Origin: Chlorobaculum sp. MV4-Y
GTDB taxonomy: Bacteria; Bacteroidota; Chlorobiia; Chlorobiales; Chlorobiaceae
Length of the DNA: 64,000 nucleotides
Reading direction: 5' to 3'
NCBI RefSeq assembly: GCF_025244685.1
Contig: NZ_CP104202.1
Location: 72,501 to 136,500, forward strand
How positions within the stretch are numbered: position 1 is the first letter of the stretch; every line of letters begins with the position of its first letter. The notes beneath the pieces were generated by a model. The model ran no database searches. It saw nothing but the letters and a program-made list of their open reading frames with translations, and was not told the DNA's origin. The position numbers were made by a program, and so were the translations under genes. Below, piece after piece: positions 1-17,200 of the stretch.

Positions 1-1228
1 TGGCCGAGGAGAGTACCGGTTCCGGAAAGATGATCGGGCTGATCCGGCAATCCACCCCTTTGTCGGCGAGCGTGTCGTTGGTGTGCGAGTTCTTTAGCTT
101 GACCACCATGCCGATGTCGCCTGCCAGCAGCTTGTCCACCGGAATCTTTTTCTGTCCCAGCATTGTGTAGACCTGCCCGAGCTTTTCGAGTTGACCGGTC
201 TGGACGTCGATCAGTTCGTGTCCGCTCTCAACGTGCCCCGAATAAACGCGAATGTAGGAGATTTCGCCCACTCTCGGCTCCGACATGGTTTTGAAAATAA
301 AAGCGATGGTCGCGCCGTCGGGATCGGGAGGCAGCAGCTTTTCGTCGTTCATGACCGAGCAGAACGCATGTTCCGGGCCGCGCTCGATGGGAGAGGGGCA
401 GATGTTGACGATGGCGTTCAGGAGTCTTTCGGAGCCGATGAGGTGGAGCGGGGAGGTGCAGAACACGGGGAAGAAGGTTCGGGTGATGAGGGCCGATTTG
501 ATGCCGGCCCGAAGCTCGTCTTCGGTGAGCGTGCCGACCTCGAAAAAGTGGTTCATCAGCTCCTCGTCGGTTTCGGCGACCGCTTCGACCAGTTGCTGGT
601 GCAGCTCTTCGGCCTTTTTGCGGTACAGGTCGGGAATCTCGGAAACCACCATGCTGTCGGGCTTGTCGGGGTTGAATTCGAGCTGCTTCATCAGAAGCAC
701 GTCGATCAGGATGTGGTGTCCGAGTCCCTCCTCAGCCGGAAACTGGATCGGCGTGACCTGGCTACCGAAGTGGTCGCGCAAGGCGTCGATGGTCGTGTCG
801 TAGTCCGCGCGGTCGGCGTCAAGCTTGGTGAGCACGAACATGGTCGGCTTGTAGTACTCCCTGGTGTACTCCCATACTGTGTCAGTGCCGACCTCTACGC
901 CAGTTGCCGCATTGACCGTGATCAGCACCGTATCGGCGACCCGCATGGCCGATTTGACGTCACCGTGGAAGTCGAGCAGTCCCGGGGTATCGATGATGTT
1001 GATTTTCTTCTCATTCCATACGCCGTGAATGAGGCTGGTGTTCAAACTGTGCATTCTCTCTGTCTCGTCGGCAGCGTAATCTGACAGAGTCGTACCCTCT
1101 TCAATGCTGCCGAGCCGGTTAATGACTCCCATGCAGAGGGCGAACGATTCGCACAGCATGGTTTTTCCGGTGCCGGAATGGCCGGTAACGACAATGTTCC
1201 TCAATTGATCCATTGGAACAGCTTGCAT
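1..1228 (-). CDS. Elongation factor G-like translational GTPase (3' end outside window)
   Basis: The minus strand is open from an ATG at 1228 to the window edge, giving about 409 residues of a longer protein. It starts MQAVPMDQLRNIVVTGHSG and shows the translational-GTPase motifs: P-loop GHSGTGKT near residues 15-22, the G3 motif DTPG, and TKLD at the G4 position where classic EF-G has NKxD. A domain-II-like segment follows (VGEISYIRVYSGHVESG...). A good ribosome binding site, AGGAG, lies 7 nt upstream of the ATG. The family is EF-G/TetM-like; the altered G4 motif suggests the EF-G-like paralogue (often called FusA2 or EF-G-II) rather than the housekeeping EF-G. It is divergent from eno. The C-terminal domains are not visible, so subfamily assignment is tentative. 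Confidence 0.85.
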   Translation of the reverse strand, partial: MQAVPMDQLRNIVVTGHSGTGKTMLCESFALCMGVINRLGSIEEGTTLSDYAADETERMHSLNTSLIHGVWNEKKINIIDTPGLLDFHGDVKSAMRVADTVLITVNAATGVEVGTDTVWEYTREYYKPTMFVLTKLDADRADYDTTIDALRDHFGSQVTPIQFPAEEGLGHHILIDVLLMKQLEFNPDKPDSMVVSEIPDLYRKKAEELHQQLVEAVAETDEELMNHFFEVGTLTEDELRAGIKSALITRTFFPVFCTSPLHLIGSERLLNAIVNICPSPIERGPEHAFCSVMNDEKLLPPDPDGATIAFIFKTMSEPRVGEISYIRVYSGHVESGHELIDVQTGQLEKLGQVYTMLGQKKIPVDKLLAGDIGMVVKLKNSHTNDTLADKGVDCRISPIIFPEPVLSSA

Positions 1229-1332
1229 GTCTTTACTCCTTTCTTGGATTGGTTTAACGGAGCCGCCTGCTTTTGGCGATTTCCAGACTGACAGAGCGTC
1301 GCGCGGAAGAGTCAGTCTCGGGCAGCATTTGA

Positions 1333-2792
<1,460 letters not shown>

Positions 2793-2827
2793 CGGCGGCG
2801 GATTGCTGTTTTTGGAACCATTTCGAG

Positions 2828-2860
2828 GCGCCATGCCTGTCGATCTGGCAGGCATGGCGC
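2828..2860. other. Perfect 12-bp inverted repeat between eno and the divIC-like gene
   Basis: GCGCCATGCCTG (2828-2839) pairs perfectly with CAGGCATGGCGC (2849-2860) around a 9-nt loop. It is not followed by a T-tract, so it is better read as an RNA stem-loop (stability or weak attenuation) than as a canonical terminator. It separates eno from the downstream small division gene. Confidence 0.6.
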
Positions 2861-2879
2861 TGAAAACTGCTACTGGCTC

Positions 2880-3176
2880 ATGACAAAATACCTGACGGAA
2901 CTCTGGGACCTTATCCGGCTGAATCCGAAAAAGTCCGTGATTCGGCTCCTCCTCGCGCTTGCGGCCATCGGGTTCGTCTTCGGAGACTACGGCCTTGCGA
3001 CCCGCATCAGTATGGAGCTGGAGAACCGGAAGCTCGAAAAGCTTCAGGCCGAAGAGCAGGAAAAGATCGTTGAACTTCGCAGCACGATCAAAAATGCCTA
3101 CCAGCCTGACAGTGTCGAAAAGGTCGCACGGGAGCGTTTCAACTTCCACAAAAAGGCGAGACCGTTTTTATTATAA
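2880..3176 (+). CDS. Septum formation initiator (FtsB/DivIC-family) protein
   Basis: A 98-residue bitopic protein. It has a short basic cytoplasmic start (MTKYLTELWDLIRLNPKKS), one hydrophobic membrane segment at about residues 19-38, and then a charged coiled-coil stretch (about 42-70, rich in E/K/L), ending in an F-N-F-H-K-K motif. This size and order match the FtsB/DivIC family, which forms the FtsQLB-type divisome subcomplex at the septum. The position directly behind eno is the same as in many bacteria (eno-ftsB), supporting the call. The ATG at 2880 is 87 nt after eno. No clear Shine-Dalgarno sequence is seen. Confidence 0.85.
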   Translation: MTKYLTELWDLIRLNPKKSVIRLLLALAAIGFVFGDYGLATRISMELENRKLEKLQAEEQEKIVELRSTIKNAYQPDSVEKVARERFNFHKKARPFLL

Positions 3177-3380
3177 GGGAAAAGTGACGCTGGACATGGA
3201 CTGAGAGTGGACGTTGTGGCCAGATAGTGAACCCAAAGGCATAGCCTGCCCGGTTTTCATCTTTTATTCACAATTCGGCATTTATTGTTCTCTTTTCCCC
3301 CGTCTTTCCCCCGGTTTTTATTTATCCCGGCCATTGGCTACCTTCAGGATCATCTTCAATCACTTTCAACCAGCCTTCTT

Positions 3381-5461
<2,081 letters not shown>

Positions 5462-5465
<4 letters not shown>

Positions 5466-6253
5466 GCTTTTATACGCTGATTACGGGCGCGTCCACCGGT
5501 ATAGGCAGGCGACTTGCCGAAGAGTTTGCCCGAATGGGTGACAACCTCGTGCTGGTTGCCCGCTCGCAGGATAAGCTCGACACGCTGGCTGCGGAGTTGC
5601 GTCGCTCATGCGATATTGAGGCGCAGGTCTGCTGCCAGGATCTTGCTGAGGCTGGCGCGGCGTCGAAGGTTTTCGGATTCTGCGAGGAGAGAGGGCTTGC
5701 CATCGACAAGCTGGTCAACTGCGCCGGGTTTTCCATAGCGGGCAACTTTGAGCGGATGGACGAAGAGGCGTTCGTGCAGATGGCCTCGGTCAATATGGTC
5801 GCCGTGGCCGCGCTGATCCGCCGGTTTCTTCCGGCGATGCGCGCCCGCCGCCGGGGCGCGGTGGTCAACATCGCCTCGCTGGCAGGATTCCAGGGCGTGC
5901 CGGGCATGGCTTGTTACTCCGCCAGCAAGGCGTTTGTGGTCAATCTGACCGAAGCGCTCTCTATCGAGCTTCAGGGCACTGGCGTCCGAATCTTCGCTGT
6001 CTGTCCCGGCTTCCTCGACAACGATCTCTTTTACAGCCGTGCCGGCCACGACCGGAGCCGCATCGTCACGCCGGTTTCCAGTCCGGAGGTGGTCGTGAAG
6101 GCTGTCCGCACAGGGCTTGCCGGTAAACAGATGCTGATTATGCCGACTGTTCTGGATCGTCTCATGATTTTTTCCCAGCGTTTCGCACCACGGAAAATCG
6201 TGGTGTTGCTGGCCGATATCTTCGCCGGAGCCAGGGAGAGGGGGGGAGAGTAA
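5462..6253 (+). CDS. Short-chain dehydrogenase/reductase (DltE/YqjQ-like)
   Basis: A 263-residue classical SDR. The Rossmann motif TGASTGIG lies at about residues 8-15, followed by an NAG-like NCAG, the catalytic Ser of VVNIASLAGFQG, and the YSASK active-site Tyr/Lys. The ATG at 5462 overlaps the ispG stop in an ATGA, so it is probably translated by coupling; an in-frame ATG at 5447 would overlap ispG more and is less likely. Substrate is unknown: SDRs of this size act on acyl, steroid-like or sugar substrates. Being next to ispG hints at isoprenoid-linked metabolism but does not prove it. Downstream lies about 170 bp of AT-rich DNA before a tRNA cluster. Confidence 0.85.
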
Positions 6254-6369
6254 TGAGTGATGACGGTACGTGCCGTGTGGTTTTCCTGTCGCGATTTCCG
6301 TCATTTATGCTCATTCCGTCAATTAAGTTCACTTTAGCCGCGGCTTTTCCTGAAATTTTATTTTTCCTT

Positions 6370-6397
6370 TTGCATTTTTTTATCGGGCTGTTATATT
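6370..6397 (+). promoter_or_regulatory. Candidate sigma-70-type promoter for the tRNA-secE-nusG region
   Basis: TTGCAT (6370-6375) and TATATT (6392-6397) are separated by 16 bp and precede the first tRNA by 25 bp. The -10 box sits inside a small inverted repeat (GGGCTG at 6385-6390, CAGCCC at 6400-6405) followed by TGTATTTTT, which could instead be a weak terminator of the upstream SDR gene. Confidence 0.45.
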
Positions 6398-6422
6398 ACC
6401 AGCCCTGTATTTTTAGTGAGCT

Positions 6423-6495
6423 GCTGGTGTAGCTCAATTGGTAGAGCAGCTGACTTGTAATCAGCAGGTTGCGGGTTCGAGTCCCATCACCAGCT
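6423..6495 (+). tRNA. tRNA-Thr (anticodon TGT)
   Basis: A 73-nt cloverleaf. Acceptor arms GCTGGTG/CACCAGC, D-arm GCTCAATTGGTAGAGC, anticodon loop CTTGTAA with TGT, and T-arm GCGGGTTCGAGTCCCAT. CCA is not encoded. First of four tRNAs upstream of secE. Confidence 0.95.
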
Positions 6496-6511
6496 CGACG
6501 CGCCAGTACAT

Positions 6512-6593
6512 GGGTAGGTAGCGAAGCGGTCAAACGCAACAGACTGTAAATCTGTCGACATATGTCTTCGGAGGTTCGAATCCCCCCTACCCA
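6512..6593 (+). tRNA. tRNA-Tyr (anticodon GTA)
   Basis: An 82-nt tRNA with the long variable arm expected of bacterial tRNA-Tyr. Acceptor arms GGGTAGG/CCTACCC, anticodon GTA in ACTGTAAATC, and T-loop GGTTCGAATC. Lies 16 nt after tRNA-Thr. Confidence 0.95.
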
Positions 6594-6613
6594 CTTGCTT
6601 TTGTTGGTGACAA

Positions 6614-6686
<73 letters not shown>

Positions 6687-6709
6687 CCGGTTCCTGGAGG
6701 AGCGGTTAT

Positions 6710-6782
6710 ACGTCAGTAGCTCAATTGGTAGAGCAGCGGTCTCCAAAACCGCAGGTTGGGGGTTCAAGTCCCTCCTGACGTG
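6710..6782 (+). tRNA. tRNA-Trp (anticodon CCA)
   Basis: A 73-nt cloverleaf. Acceptor arms ACGTCAG/CTGACGT, anticodon CCA in GGTCTCCAAAACC, and T-loop GGTTCAAGTCC. It lies just upstream of secE, the usual bacterial arrangement. Confidence 0.95.
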
Positions 6783-6835
6783 CAGACAGGCTGGATTCGA
6801 ATGCTGTTCACGATCTTTTACCTCGTTGCTCAATC

Positions 6836-7027
6836 ATGAAGAAATATATCGAGAAGGCTGATAAGTACTATCGTGATGTTGTCGGCGAGATGCGCAAGGT
6901 GTCGTGGCCGACAAGGGAAGAGGTGACGGATATGACGGTTGTTGTGTTGACGGTTTCAGGCATTCTTGCTTTGTTTACCTTTGCAGTGGATTGGGTCATC
7001 AGTACGGTGATGGGAAAATTATTGTAA
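6836..7027 (+). CDS. secE: Preprotein translocase subunit SecE
   Basis: A 63-residue single-span protein, the minimal SecE form. A charged amphipathic N-terminal segment (YYRDVVGEMRKVSWPTREE) carries the diagnostic KVSWPTREE motif, followed by one membrane helix at about residues 34-58. SecE clamps SecY in the SecYEG channel. Position directly after tRNA-Trp and 27 nt before nusG is the standard bacterial order, so the call is firm despite the small size. Confidence 0.95.
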   Translation: MKKYIEKADKYYRDVVGEMRKVSWPTREEVTDMTVVVLTVSGILALFTFAVDWVISTVMGKLL

Positions 7028-7054
7028 GATTAAGGAGATTTTCGAGGTAACGAG

Positions 7055-7630
7055 ATGAGCGCCAAAAAACAGGTGGTGAAAGAACAGCATCCCCCGCAAC
7101 TTCATTGGTACGCTCTCAGGATCTATTCTGGCCATGAGCGCAAGGTCAAAGAGAGTATCGAGATGGAGGTCGAGCGATGCGGTCTTTCCGAAAGCATCAA
7201 GCAGGTTTACATCCCCTACGAACGTTTCGTCGAGGTTAAAAACGGCAAAAAGCGCAGTCTGACCAAGAACGCGTTTCCCGGCTACGTGCTGATCGAAGCC
7301 GTGCTCGACAAGCAGACCCGAAACCTGATCATGGATATTCCATCGGTCATGGGCTTTCTTGGCGTCGATGATAATCCCACTCCTTTGCGTCCCGATGAGG
7401 TAGAGAAGATTCTCGTCCCCGATGGAGCGGTAGAGCACCGTGCGGTGGTTGAGGCTCCTTTCAAGGTTGGCGATTCGGTCAAGGTGATCGACGGGCCATT
7501 TAGTTCGCTGACCGGGATTGTGCACGATGTCTGCACCGAGCGGATGAAGGTCAAGGTCATGATCAACTTCTTCGGCAGGAGCACCCCGACCGAACTCGAT
7601 TTCTCCCAGGTCAAGCCGGTTTCGCAGTAA
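7055..7630 (+). CDS. nusG: Transcription termination/antitermination factor NusG
   Basis: A 191-residue NusG. The NGN domain begins LHWYALRIYSGHERKVKESIE and includes the FPGYVLI strand; the C-terminal KOW domain is at about residues 135-185 (FKVGDSVKVIDGPFSSLTGIV). It binds RNA polymerase and links it to ribosomes or Rho. The start at ATG 7055 follows a purine-rich AAGGAG element (7032-7037) with a longer than usual spacer. First long gene of the ribosomal protein/RNAP block, 54 nt before rplK. Confidence 0.95.
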   Translation: MSAKKQVVKEQHPPQLHWYALRIYSGHERKVKESIEMEVERCGLSESIKQVYIPYERFVEVKNGKKRSLTKNAFPGYVLIEAVLDKQTRNLIMDIPSVMGFLGVDDNPTPLRPDEVEKILVPDGAVEHRAVVEAPFKVGDSVKVIDGPFSSLTGIVHDVCTERMKVKVMINFFGRSTPTELDFSQVKPVSQ

Positions 7631-7684
7631 CAGGGAGCACAGAACTCGTAATATTCATTCAAGCTGTTGAAAGAGAGATAATTT

Positions 7685-8110
7685 ATGGCAAAAAAGATAA
7701 CAGGGTTCATCAAGTTGCAAATTCCTGCAGGAGGTGCGAATCCTGCTCCCCCCGTCGGTCCGGCGCTCGGTCAGAAGGGTGTGAATATCATGGAGTTCTG
7801 CAAGCAGTTCAACGCCAAGACGCAGTCTGAGGCTGGCATGATCATCCCCGTGGTGATCACGGTCTACTCCGACAAGTCCTTCACCTTCGTCACCAAGACT
7901 CCGCCTGCCGCCGTGCTTCTGCTCAAGGAAGCCAAGCTGCAGAAGGGTTCCGGCGAGCCGAACCGCAACAAGGTTGGTACGGTCACGATGGATCAGGTGC
8001 GCAAGATCGCTGAGCTGAAAAAGCCCGATCTGAACTCCGTTGATCTCGAAGGTGCGACCCGGATGGTTATGGGCACGGCCCGCAGCATGGGTATCGTCGT
8101 CGAGGGCTGA
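7685..8110 (+). CDS. rplK: Ribosomal protein L11
   Basis: A 141-residue L11, with the N-terminal [30 protein letters not shown] signature region and the RNA-binding C-terminal domain ([17 protein letters not shown]...). It forms the GTPase-associated centre with 23S rRNA and L10/L12. A ribosome binding site, AAGAGAG, precedes the ATG at 7685. Length and order are normal for the family. Confidence 0.97.
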   Translation: MAKKITGFIKLQIPAGGANPAPPVGPALGQKGVNIMEFCKQFNAKTQSEAGMIIPVVITVYSDKSFTFVTKTPPAAVLLLKEAKLQKGSGEPNRNKVGTVTMDQVRKIAELKKPDLNSVDLEGATRMVMGTARSMGIVVEG

Positions 8111-8170
8111 GAAGCAAGTTTTTTTTCGTGGGAGGCCTGACAAGCCGCTTTTACAACCACTAATATCATA

Positions 8171-8866
8171 ATGTCAATGGCAGGAAAGAATTACAGAAAC
8201 GCAAGTGCGAAGGTGAGCCGCGCTCAGGAGTATGAGCTCGCGGAAGCCATCGAGAAGGTCAAGGAGATCACCACCACCAAATTCGACGCTACGGTCGATG
8301 TCGCCATGAAGCTCGGGGTCGATCCCCGTCATGCCGATCAGGTCGTTCGCGGTACGGTGATGCTTCCACACGGTACGGGTAAAACCGTCTCCGTCCTGGT
8401 TGTCTGCAAAGAGAACAAGGCTGAAGAGGCTCGTGAGGCTGGTGCCGATTTCGTCGGATTCGAAGACTATATCGAGAAAATCCAGAACGGCTGGACCGAT
8501 GTCGATGTGGTCGTTGCGACTCCCGATGTCATGGGTCAGCTCGGCAAGGTTGCCCGAATCCTCGGCCCACGCGGCCTGATGCCGAATCCGAAATCGGGTA
8601 CGGTCACGATGGATGTCGCCAAAGCCGTCAAAGAGGTCAAGGCCGGTAAAATCGAGTTCAGGGTTGACAAAGCGGGCAACATCCACGCCCCGGTCGGCAA
8701 AGTCTCTTTCGACAGCGCAAACCTTGCCGCTAACATCACCAGCTTCATCAAAGAGGTTGTTCGCCTGAAGCCATCGGCTGCAAAAGGCCAGTACCTCCAG
8801 GGGATCACCATTTCGAGCACTATGTCCCCCGGTGTGAAGGTGAAGAAAGATAAATTTGTTGCCTAA
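8171..8866 (+). CDS. rplA: Ribosomal protein L1
   Basis: A 231-residue L1 (uL1) of the ribosomal L1 stalk. The family signature is [20 protein letters not shown], with the preceding [20 protein letters not shown]. Two starts are possible: ATG 8171 ([10 protein letters not shown]) or ATG 8177 (MAGKNYRN), the second matching usual L1 N-termini better. Lies 60 nt after rplK and 21 nt before rplJ, within one operon. L1 commonly represses its own operon, but no leader site was confirmed here. Confidence 0.97.
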   Translation: MSMAGKNYRNASAKVSRAQEYELAEAIEKVKEITTTKFDATVDVAMKLGVDPRHADQVVRGTVMLPHGTGKTVSVLVVCKENKAEEAREAGADFVGFEDYIEKIQNGWTDVDVVVATPDVMGQLGKVARILGPRGLMPNPKSGTVTMDVAKAVKEVKAGKIEFRVDKAGNIHAPVGKVSFDSANLAANITSFIKEVVRLKPSAAKGQYLQGITISSTMSPGVKVKKDKFVA

Positions 8867-8887
8867 CATTAAAGACTGTGCACTGAT

Positions 8888-9409
8888 ATGATGAAGCGTG
8901 ATACAAAAGAGCAGATCGCTCAGGAAATAGCAGAGAAGTTCCAGAAGTCGCAGGGCTTCTACTTTACCGAGTTCCAGGGACTCGATGTCCAGAAGATGGG
9001 CCAGCTTCGCCTCGAATTTCGCAAGGCTGGTATCGAGTACAGGGTTGTCAAGAACACCCTGATCAAAAAGGCGCTCAAGGATGCCGCCGATGCTGACAAG
9101 CTGGCAGCCGGTCTGAAGAACACCACTGCAGTGGCGTTTGCTTACGATGATCCGATTGCTCCGGCAAAGATCATCAAGAAGTTCAGCAAAGATAACGACG
9201 CGCTGAAGTTCAAGATGGCCTCGATCGATGGCGCGGTGTTCGGCCCCGATTCGCTGCCGCAGCTCTCCGAGATGCTCAGCAAGACCGAGAATATCGGTCG
9301 CCTTGCCGGCCTCGTGAACAACATGGTTGCTTCTGTGCCGATGGTCATGAATGCGGTGATGAGAAACCTCGTTTCCGTGATCGATCAGGTCGGAAAGCTC
9401 GAGAAATAA
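8888..9409 (+). CDS. rplJ: Ribosomal protein L10
   Basis: A 173-residue L10 (uL10), the base of the L7/L12 stalk. The N-terminal rRNA-binding half contains [19 protein letters not shown] and [13 protein letters not shown]; the C-terminal helix, ending [14 protein letters not shown], is the L12-binding region. Two adjacent ATGs (8888, 8891) are possible starts. Spacing to rplA is only 21 nt, leaving no room for an L10 leader of the E. coli type. Confidence 0.97.
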   Translation: MMKRDTKEQIAQEIAEKFQKSQGFYFTEFQGLDVQKMGQLRLEFRKAGIEYRVVKNTLIKKALKDAADADKLAAGLKNTTAVAFAYDDPIAPAKIIKKFSKDNDALKFKMASIDGAVFGPDSLPQLSEMLSKTENIGRLAGLVNNMVASVPMVMNAVMRNLVSVIDQVGKLEK

Positions 9410-9464
9410 ACGAATTACGCACTCAAAGCTTCAATATTTTCAATTCAAACTGAGAGAGGAAATA

Positions 9465-9845
9465 ATGTCATCTATCGAAACCCTTGTAGAAGAGATTGGT
9501 AAACTTACCCTTACCGAAGCTTCAGAGTTGGTGAAAGCACTTGAGGAGAAGTTTGGCGTGAGCGCTGCTCCTGCCGTTATGGCTGGCGCCGTTATGGCCG
9601 CTCCTGCCGGTGAAGCTGCCGCTGCAGAAGAGAAGACCGAATTCGACGTCGTGCTCAAGTCTGCCGGTGCCAACAAGATCAACGTCATCAAGGTTGTCCG
9701 TGCCATCACCGGTCTGGGCCTGAAAGAGGCCAAGGACATGGTTGACGGTGCTCCGAAGACCGTCAAAGAGGCTGTCTCCAAGGACGAGGCCGAGAAGATC
9801 GCCAAAGAACTGAAAGAGGCTGGCGCTGAAGTTGAGCTGCAGTGA
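9465..9845 (+). CDS. rplL: Ribosomal protein L7/L12
   Basis: A 126-residue L7/L12 with three parts: N-terminal dimerisation helices ([20 protein letters not shown]), an Ala-rich hinge (about 36-54), and the C-terminal domain ([20 protein letters not shown]..., [12 protein letters not shown]). It recruits translational GTPases to the ribosome. The ribosome binding site GAGAGAGGAAATA lies just before ATG 9465. It is followed by a stem-loop and a roughly 400-nt gap before rpoB. Confidence 0.97.
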   Translation: MSSIETLVEEIGKLTLTEASELVKALEEKFGVSAAPAVMAGAVMAAPAGEAAAAEEKTEFDVVLKSAGANKINVIKVVRAITGLGLKEAKDMVDGAPKTVKEAVSKDEAEKIAKELKEAGAEVELQ

Positions 9846-9870
9846 TTCTTCACCAGGCGAAATGACAGAC

Positions 9871-9899
9871 AAGCTCCGTGCCGACCCGGGACGGAGCTT
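9871..9899 (+). terminator. Stem-loop after rplL, probable partial terminator/attenuator
   Basis: AAGCTCCGT (9871-9879) and ACGGAGCTT (9891-9899) form a 9-bp stem with an 11-nt loop, followed only by TTGT. Its position between rplL and rpoB matches the partial terminator that lowers rpoBC transcription relative to ribosomal proteins in E. coli. The weak T-tract suggests incomplete termination. Confidence 0.6.
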
Positions 9900-10254
9900 T
9901 GTCCGTTTGTGTAAATGAATGCATATGTTTTCCGTCCGGCGGCACCATATCCGCGGATGGATATCCACTCCGGAAAGGGTATTTGCGAATCTTGTAGTGA
10001 CCAAAGGGTACCACTGATTACTGTCGTGAGCGATTCGATTGACGCCGGAGTGCGGAGCCTGAATGTGCCGTCCTGTCGGAACATGAGGAGTGCAGCGCCA
10101 GGCGACAGTACCGGTTGGAGCGCGGAGCAAAGAGGGCGCGAGGCTGATGCCGCTGAAGTGTGATGTGGCGGAAACCGAGCGGAAAAAGCCCGAAAGAGAG
10201 AATTGCCCATAAACTGTTAAGTACTCCCTGCAATTGACTAAAAGCGAGGTGCAT
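9900..10254. other. Gap between rplL and rpoB, no gene recognised
   Basis: About 355 bp without a convincing reading frame. An 82-codon plus frame at 9915-10163 has no recognisable protein character. The region probably holds the rpoB leader and possibly an internal promoter, but I could not identify clear -35/-10 boxes. Confidence 0.5.
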
Positions 10255-14166
<3,912 letters not shown>

Positions 14167-14257
14167 ACAGATTAAACGGCGCGCCGGAGCTGTGCTCCGG
14201 CAAGCGCATAACAGTTACGAGGATAATTTCAAGGTTGTTTTAACAGGGATATCGACC

Positions 14258-17200
14258 ATGATATTTTCACAGGGATCATCACCGCTCAAGGGTGATTTTT
14301 CGAAGATAAAGTTCAGCATCGCCTCTCCGGAGAGCATTCTGGCCCATTCGCGTGGCGAGGTGCTCAAGCCGGAAACCATAAACTACCGCACCTTCAAGCC
14401 GGAACGTGACGGCCTGATGTGCGAAAAAATATTCGGCCCGACCAAAGATTGGGAGTGCTACTGCGGCAAGTACAAGAGGGTGCGCTACAAGGGCATCATC
14501 TGCGACCGCTGTGGCGTGGAAGTCACCACCAAAAGCGTGCGCCGCGAGCGCATGGGCCACATCTCGCTGGCCGTGCCAGTGGTGCACACCTGGTTTTTCC
14601 GCTCTGTGCCGAGCAAGATCGGTGCGCTGCTTGACCTCTCGACCAAGGAGCTCGAGCGCATTATCTATTACGAAGTCTATGTGGTTATCAACCCTGGCGA
14701 GCCGGGCGAGAAACAGGGTATCAAGAAGTTCGATCGACTCACCGAGGAGCAGTACTTCCAGATCATCACCGAGTACGAGGACAACCAGGATCTCGATGAC
14801 AACGATCCGGCCAAGTTCGTCGCCAAGATGGGTGGTGAAGCGATTCACATGCTGCTCAAAGGGCTGAACCTCGACGAGATCGCGGTGAATCTGCGCAAGG
14901 TGCTCAAGGAGAGTGGCTCGGAGCAGAAGCGCGCCGACGCCCTCAAGCGCCTCAAAGTGGTCGAGGCGTTCCGTAAAAGCTATGAGCCGCAGAAGCGGAT
15001 CCGCAAGAAGTCAACCGGCCTGTTCCTCGAAGAGGAGTCGCCGGAGCTGTATATCTACGAGGGCAACAAGCCCGAATACATGGTGATGGAGGTCGTGCCG
15101 GTCATTCCGCCGGAGCTTCGTCCTCTTGTGCCGCTTGAAGGCGGCCGCTTCGCCACCTCAGATCTGAACGATCTGTACCGCCGCGTGATCATCCGTAACA
15201 ACCGTCTCAAGAAGCTGATCGACATCCGCGCTCCCGAGGTGATTCTGCGCAACGAGAAGCGCATGCTGCAGGAGGCTGTCGATGCGCTGTTCGACAACTC
15301 GCGCAAGGCCAATGCGGTGAAGACCGGCGAGTCCAACCGTCCGCTCAAGTCGCTCTCCGACGCCCTCAAGGGCAAGCAGGGCCGTTTCCGCCAAAACCTG
15401 CTCGGTAAGCGTGTTGACTACTCCGGCCGTTCGGTTATCGTGGTTGGTCCGGAGCTGAAGCTGCACCAGTGCGGTTTGCCGAAGAGCATGGCTATCGAGC
15501 TGTTCCAGCCGTTCGTCATCCGCCGCCTCGTCGAGCGTGGCATCGCCAAGTCGGTCAAGTCGGCCAAGAAGCTCATCGACAAGAAAGACCCGGTGGTCTG
15601 GGATGTGCTCGAAAAGGTGATCGACGGTCGGCCGGTGTTGCTGAACCGCGCACCGACCCTGCACCGTCTCGGCATTCAGGCGTTCCAGCCGACCCTCATC
15701 GAGGGCAAGGCGATCCAGCTTCATCCGCTCGTTTGTACGGCATTCAACGCTGACTTCGACGGTGACCAGATGGCCGTGCACGTGCCGCTCTCTGAGGAGG
15801 CGCAGCTCGAAGCGTCGCTTTTGATGCTCTCGTCGCATAACCTCATTTTGCCGCAGTCCGGTAAGCCGGTTACCGTGCCTTCGCAGGACATGGTGCTCGG
15901 TATGTACTACCTCACCAAATCCCGTCCTGGCGACAAGGGCGAAGGCCAGCTCTTCTATTCGATGGAAGAGGTGATTATCGCCTACAACGAGGAGCGTGTG
16001 GGGCTTCATGCGCAGATTTTCGTGAAGTACGACGGCAAGGTCGATCAGGTGTTCGACCCGGTGCGCCTGGTCGAGTCGATGCTTCCGGAAAATCAGGAGG
16101 AGAAGAAGGCGTGGCTGAAGAGTCAGATCGAGCAGAAAAAGCTGCTGGTCACCACGGTTGGCCGAGTGATCTTCAACCAGCATGTGCCTGAAAAGATCGG
16201 CTTTATCAACAAGCTGATCAACAAAAAGGTGGCCAAGGAGCTGATCGCCCAGCTTTCCAGCGAAGTTGGCAACGTCGAGACGGCGCATTTCCTTGACAAC
16301 ATCAAGGAGGTCGGTTTCGGCTACGCCATGCGCGGCGGTCTCTCTATCGGCCTGTCCGATGCGATCGTGCCTGAAACCAAGGTGAAGCATATCAAGAACG
16401 CCCAGCGCGACAGCGCCAAGGTTATCAAGGAGTATAACCGCGGTACGCTGACCGACAACGAGCGTTACAACCAGATCGTTGACGTCTGGCAGAAGACCTC
16501 GAACCTGGTTGCCGACGAGTCGTACGAAAAACTCAAGAAGGATCGTGACGGCTTCAACCCGCTCTACATGATGCTTGATTCGGGTGCCCGAGGCTCCCGC
16601 GAGCAGGTGAGGCAGCTCACCGGCATGAGAGGTCTGATCGCCCGTCCGCAGAAGTCGATGTCCGGCCAGCCGGGCGAGATTATCGAGAACCCGATCATCT
16701 CGAACCTCAAGGAGGGGCTGACGGTGCTCGAATACTTCATCTCGACGCACGGTGCGCGTAAGGGCCTTTCCGATACCTCGCTCAAGACGGCTGACGCCGG
16801 TTACCTGACGAGGCGTCTGCACGACGTGGCGCAAGACGTGATCGTCACCATCGACGACTGCGGCACCACCCGTGGTCTGCACGTGGAGCGCAACATCGAG
16901 GAGGAGACCAGCGGCCAGATCAAGTTCCGCGAGAAGATCAAAGGCCGCGTCGCCGCTCGCGACATCGTCGATGTCACCACCGACAATGTCGTGGTGAAGG
17001 CTGGCGAGATCATCACCGACGAACTGGCCGACCTGATCCAGGACACGGCGGGCGTCGAAGAGGCGGAAATCCGCTCGGTGCTTACCTGCGAATCCAAGGT
17101 GGGTATCTGCTCGAAGTGCTACGGCACCAACCTTTCGGTGCACAAGCTGGTCGAAATCGGTGAGGCTGTCGGCGTGATCGCGGCGCAGTCCATTGGCGAG

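Noticed and set aside
191-1084. A 297-codon plus-strand frame
   Set aside because: Antisense to the EF-G-like gene, whose GTPase motifs are on the minus strand.
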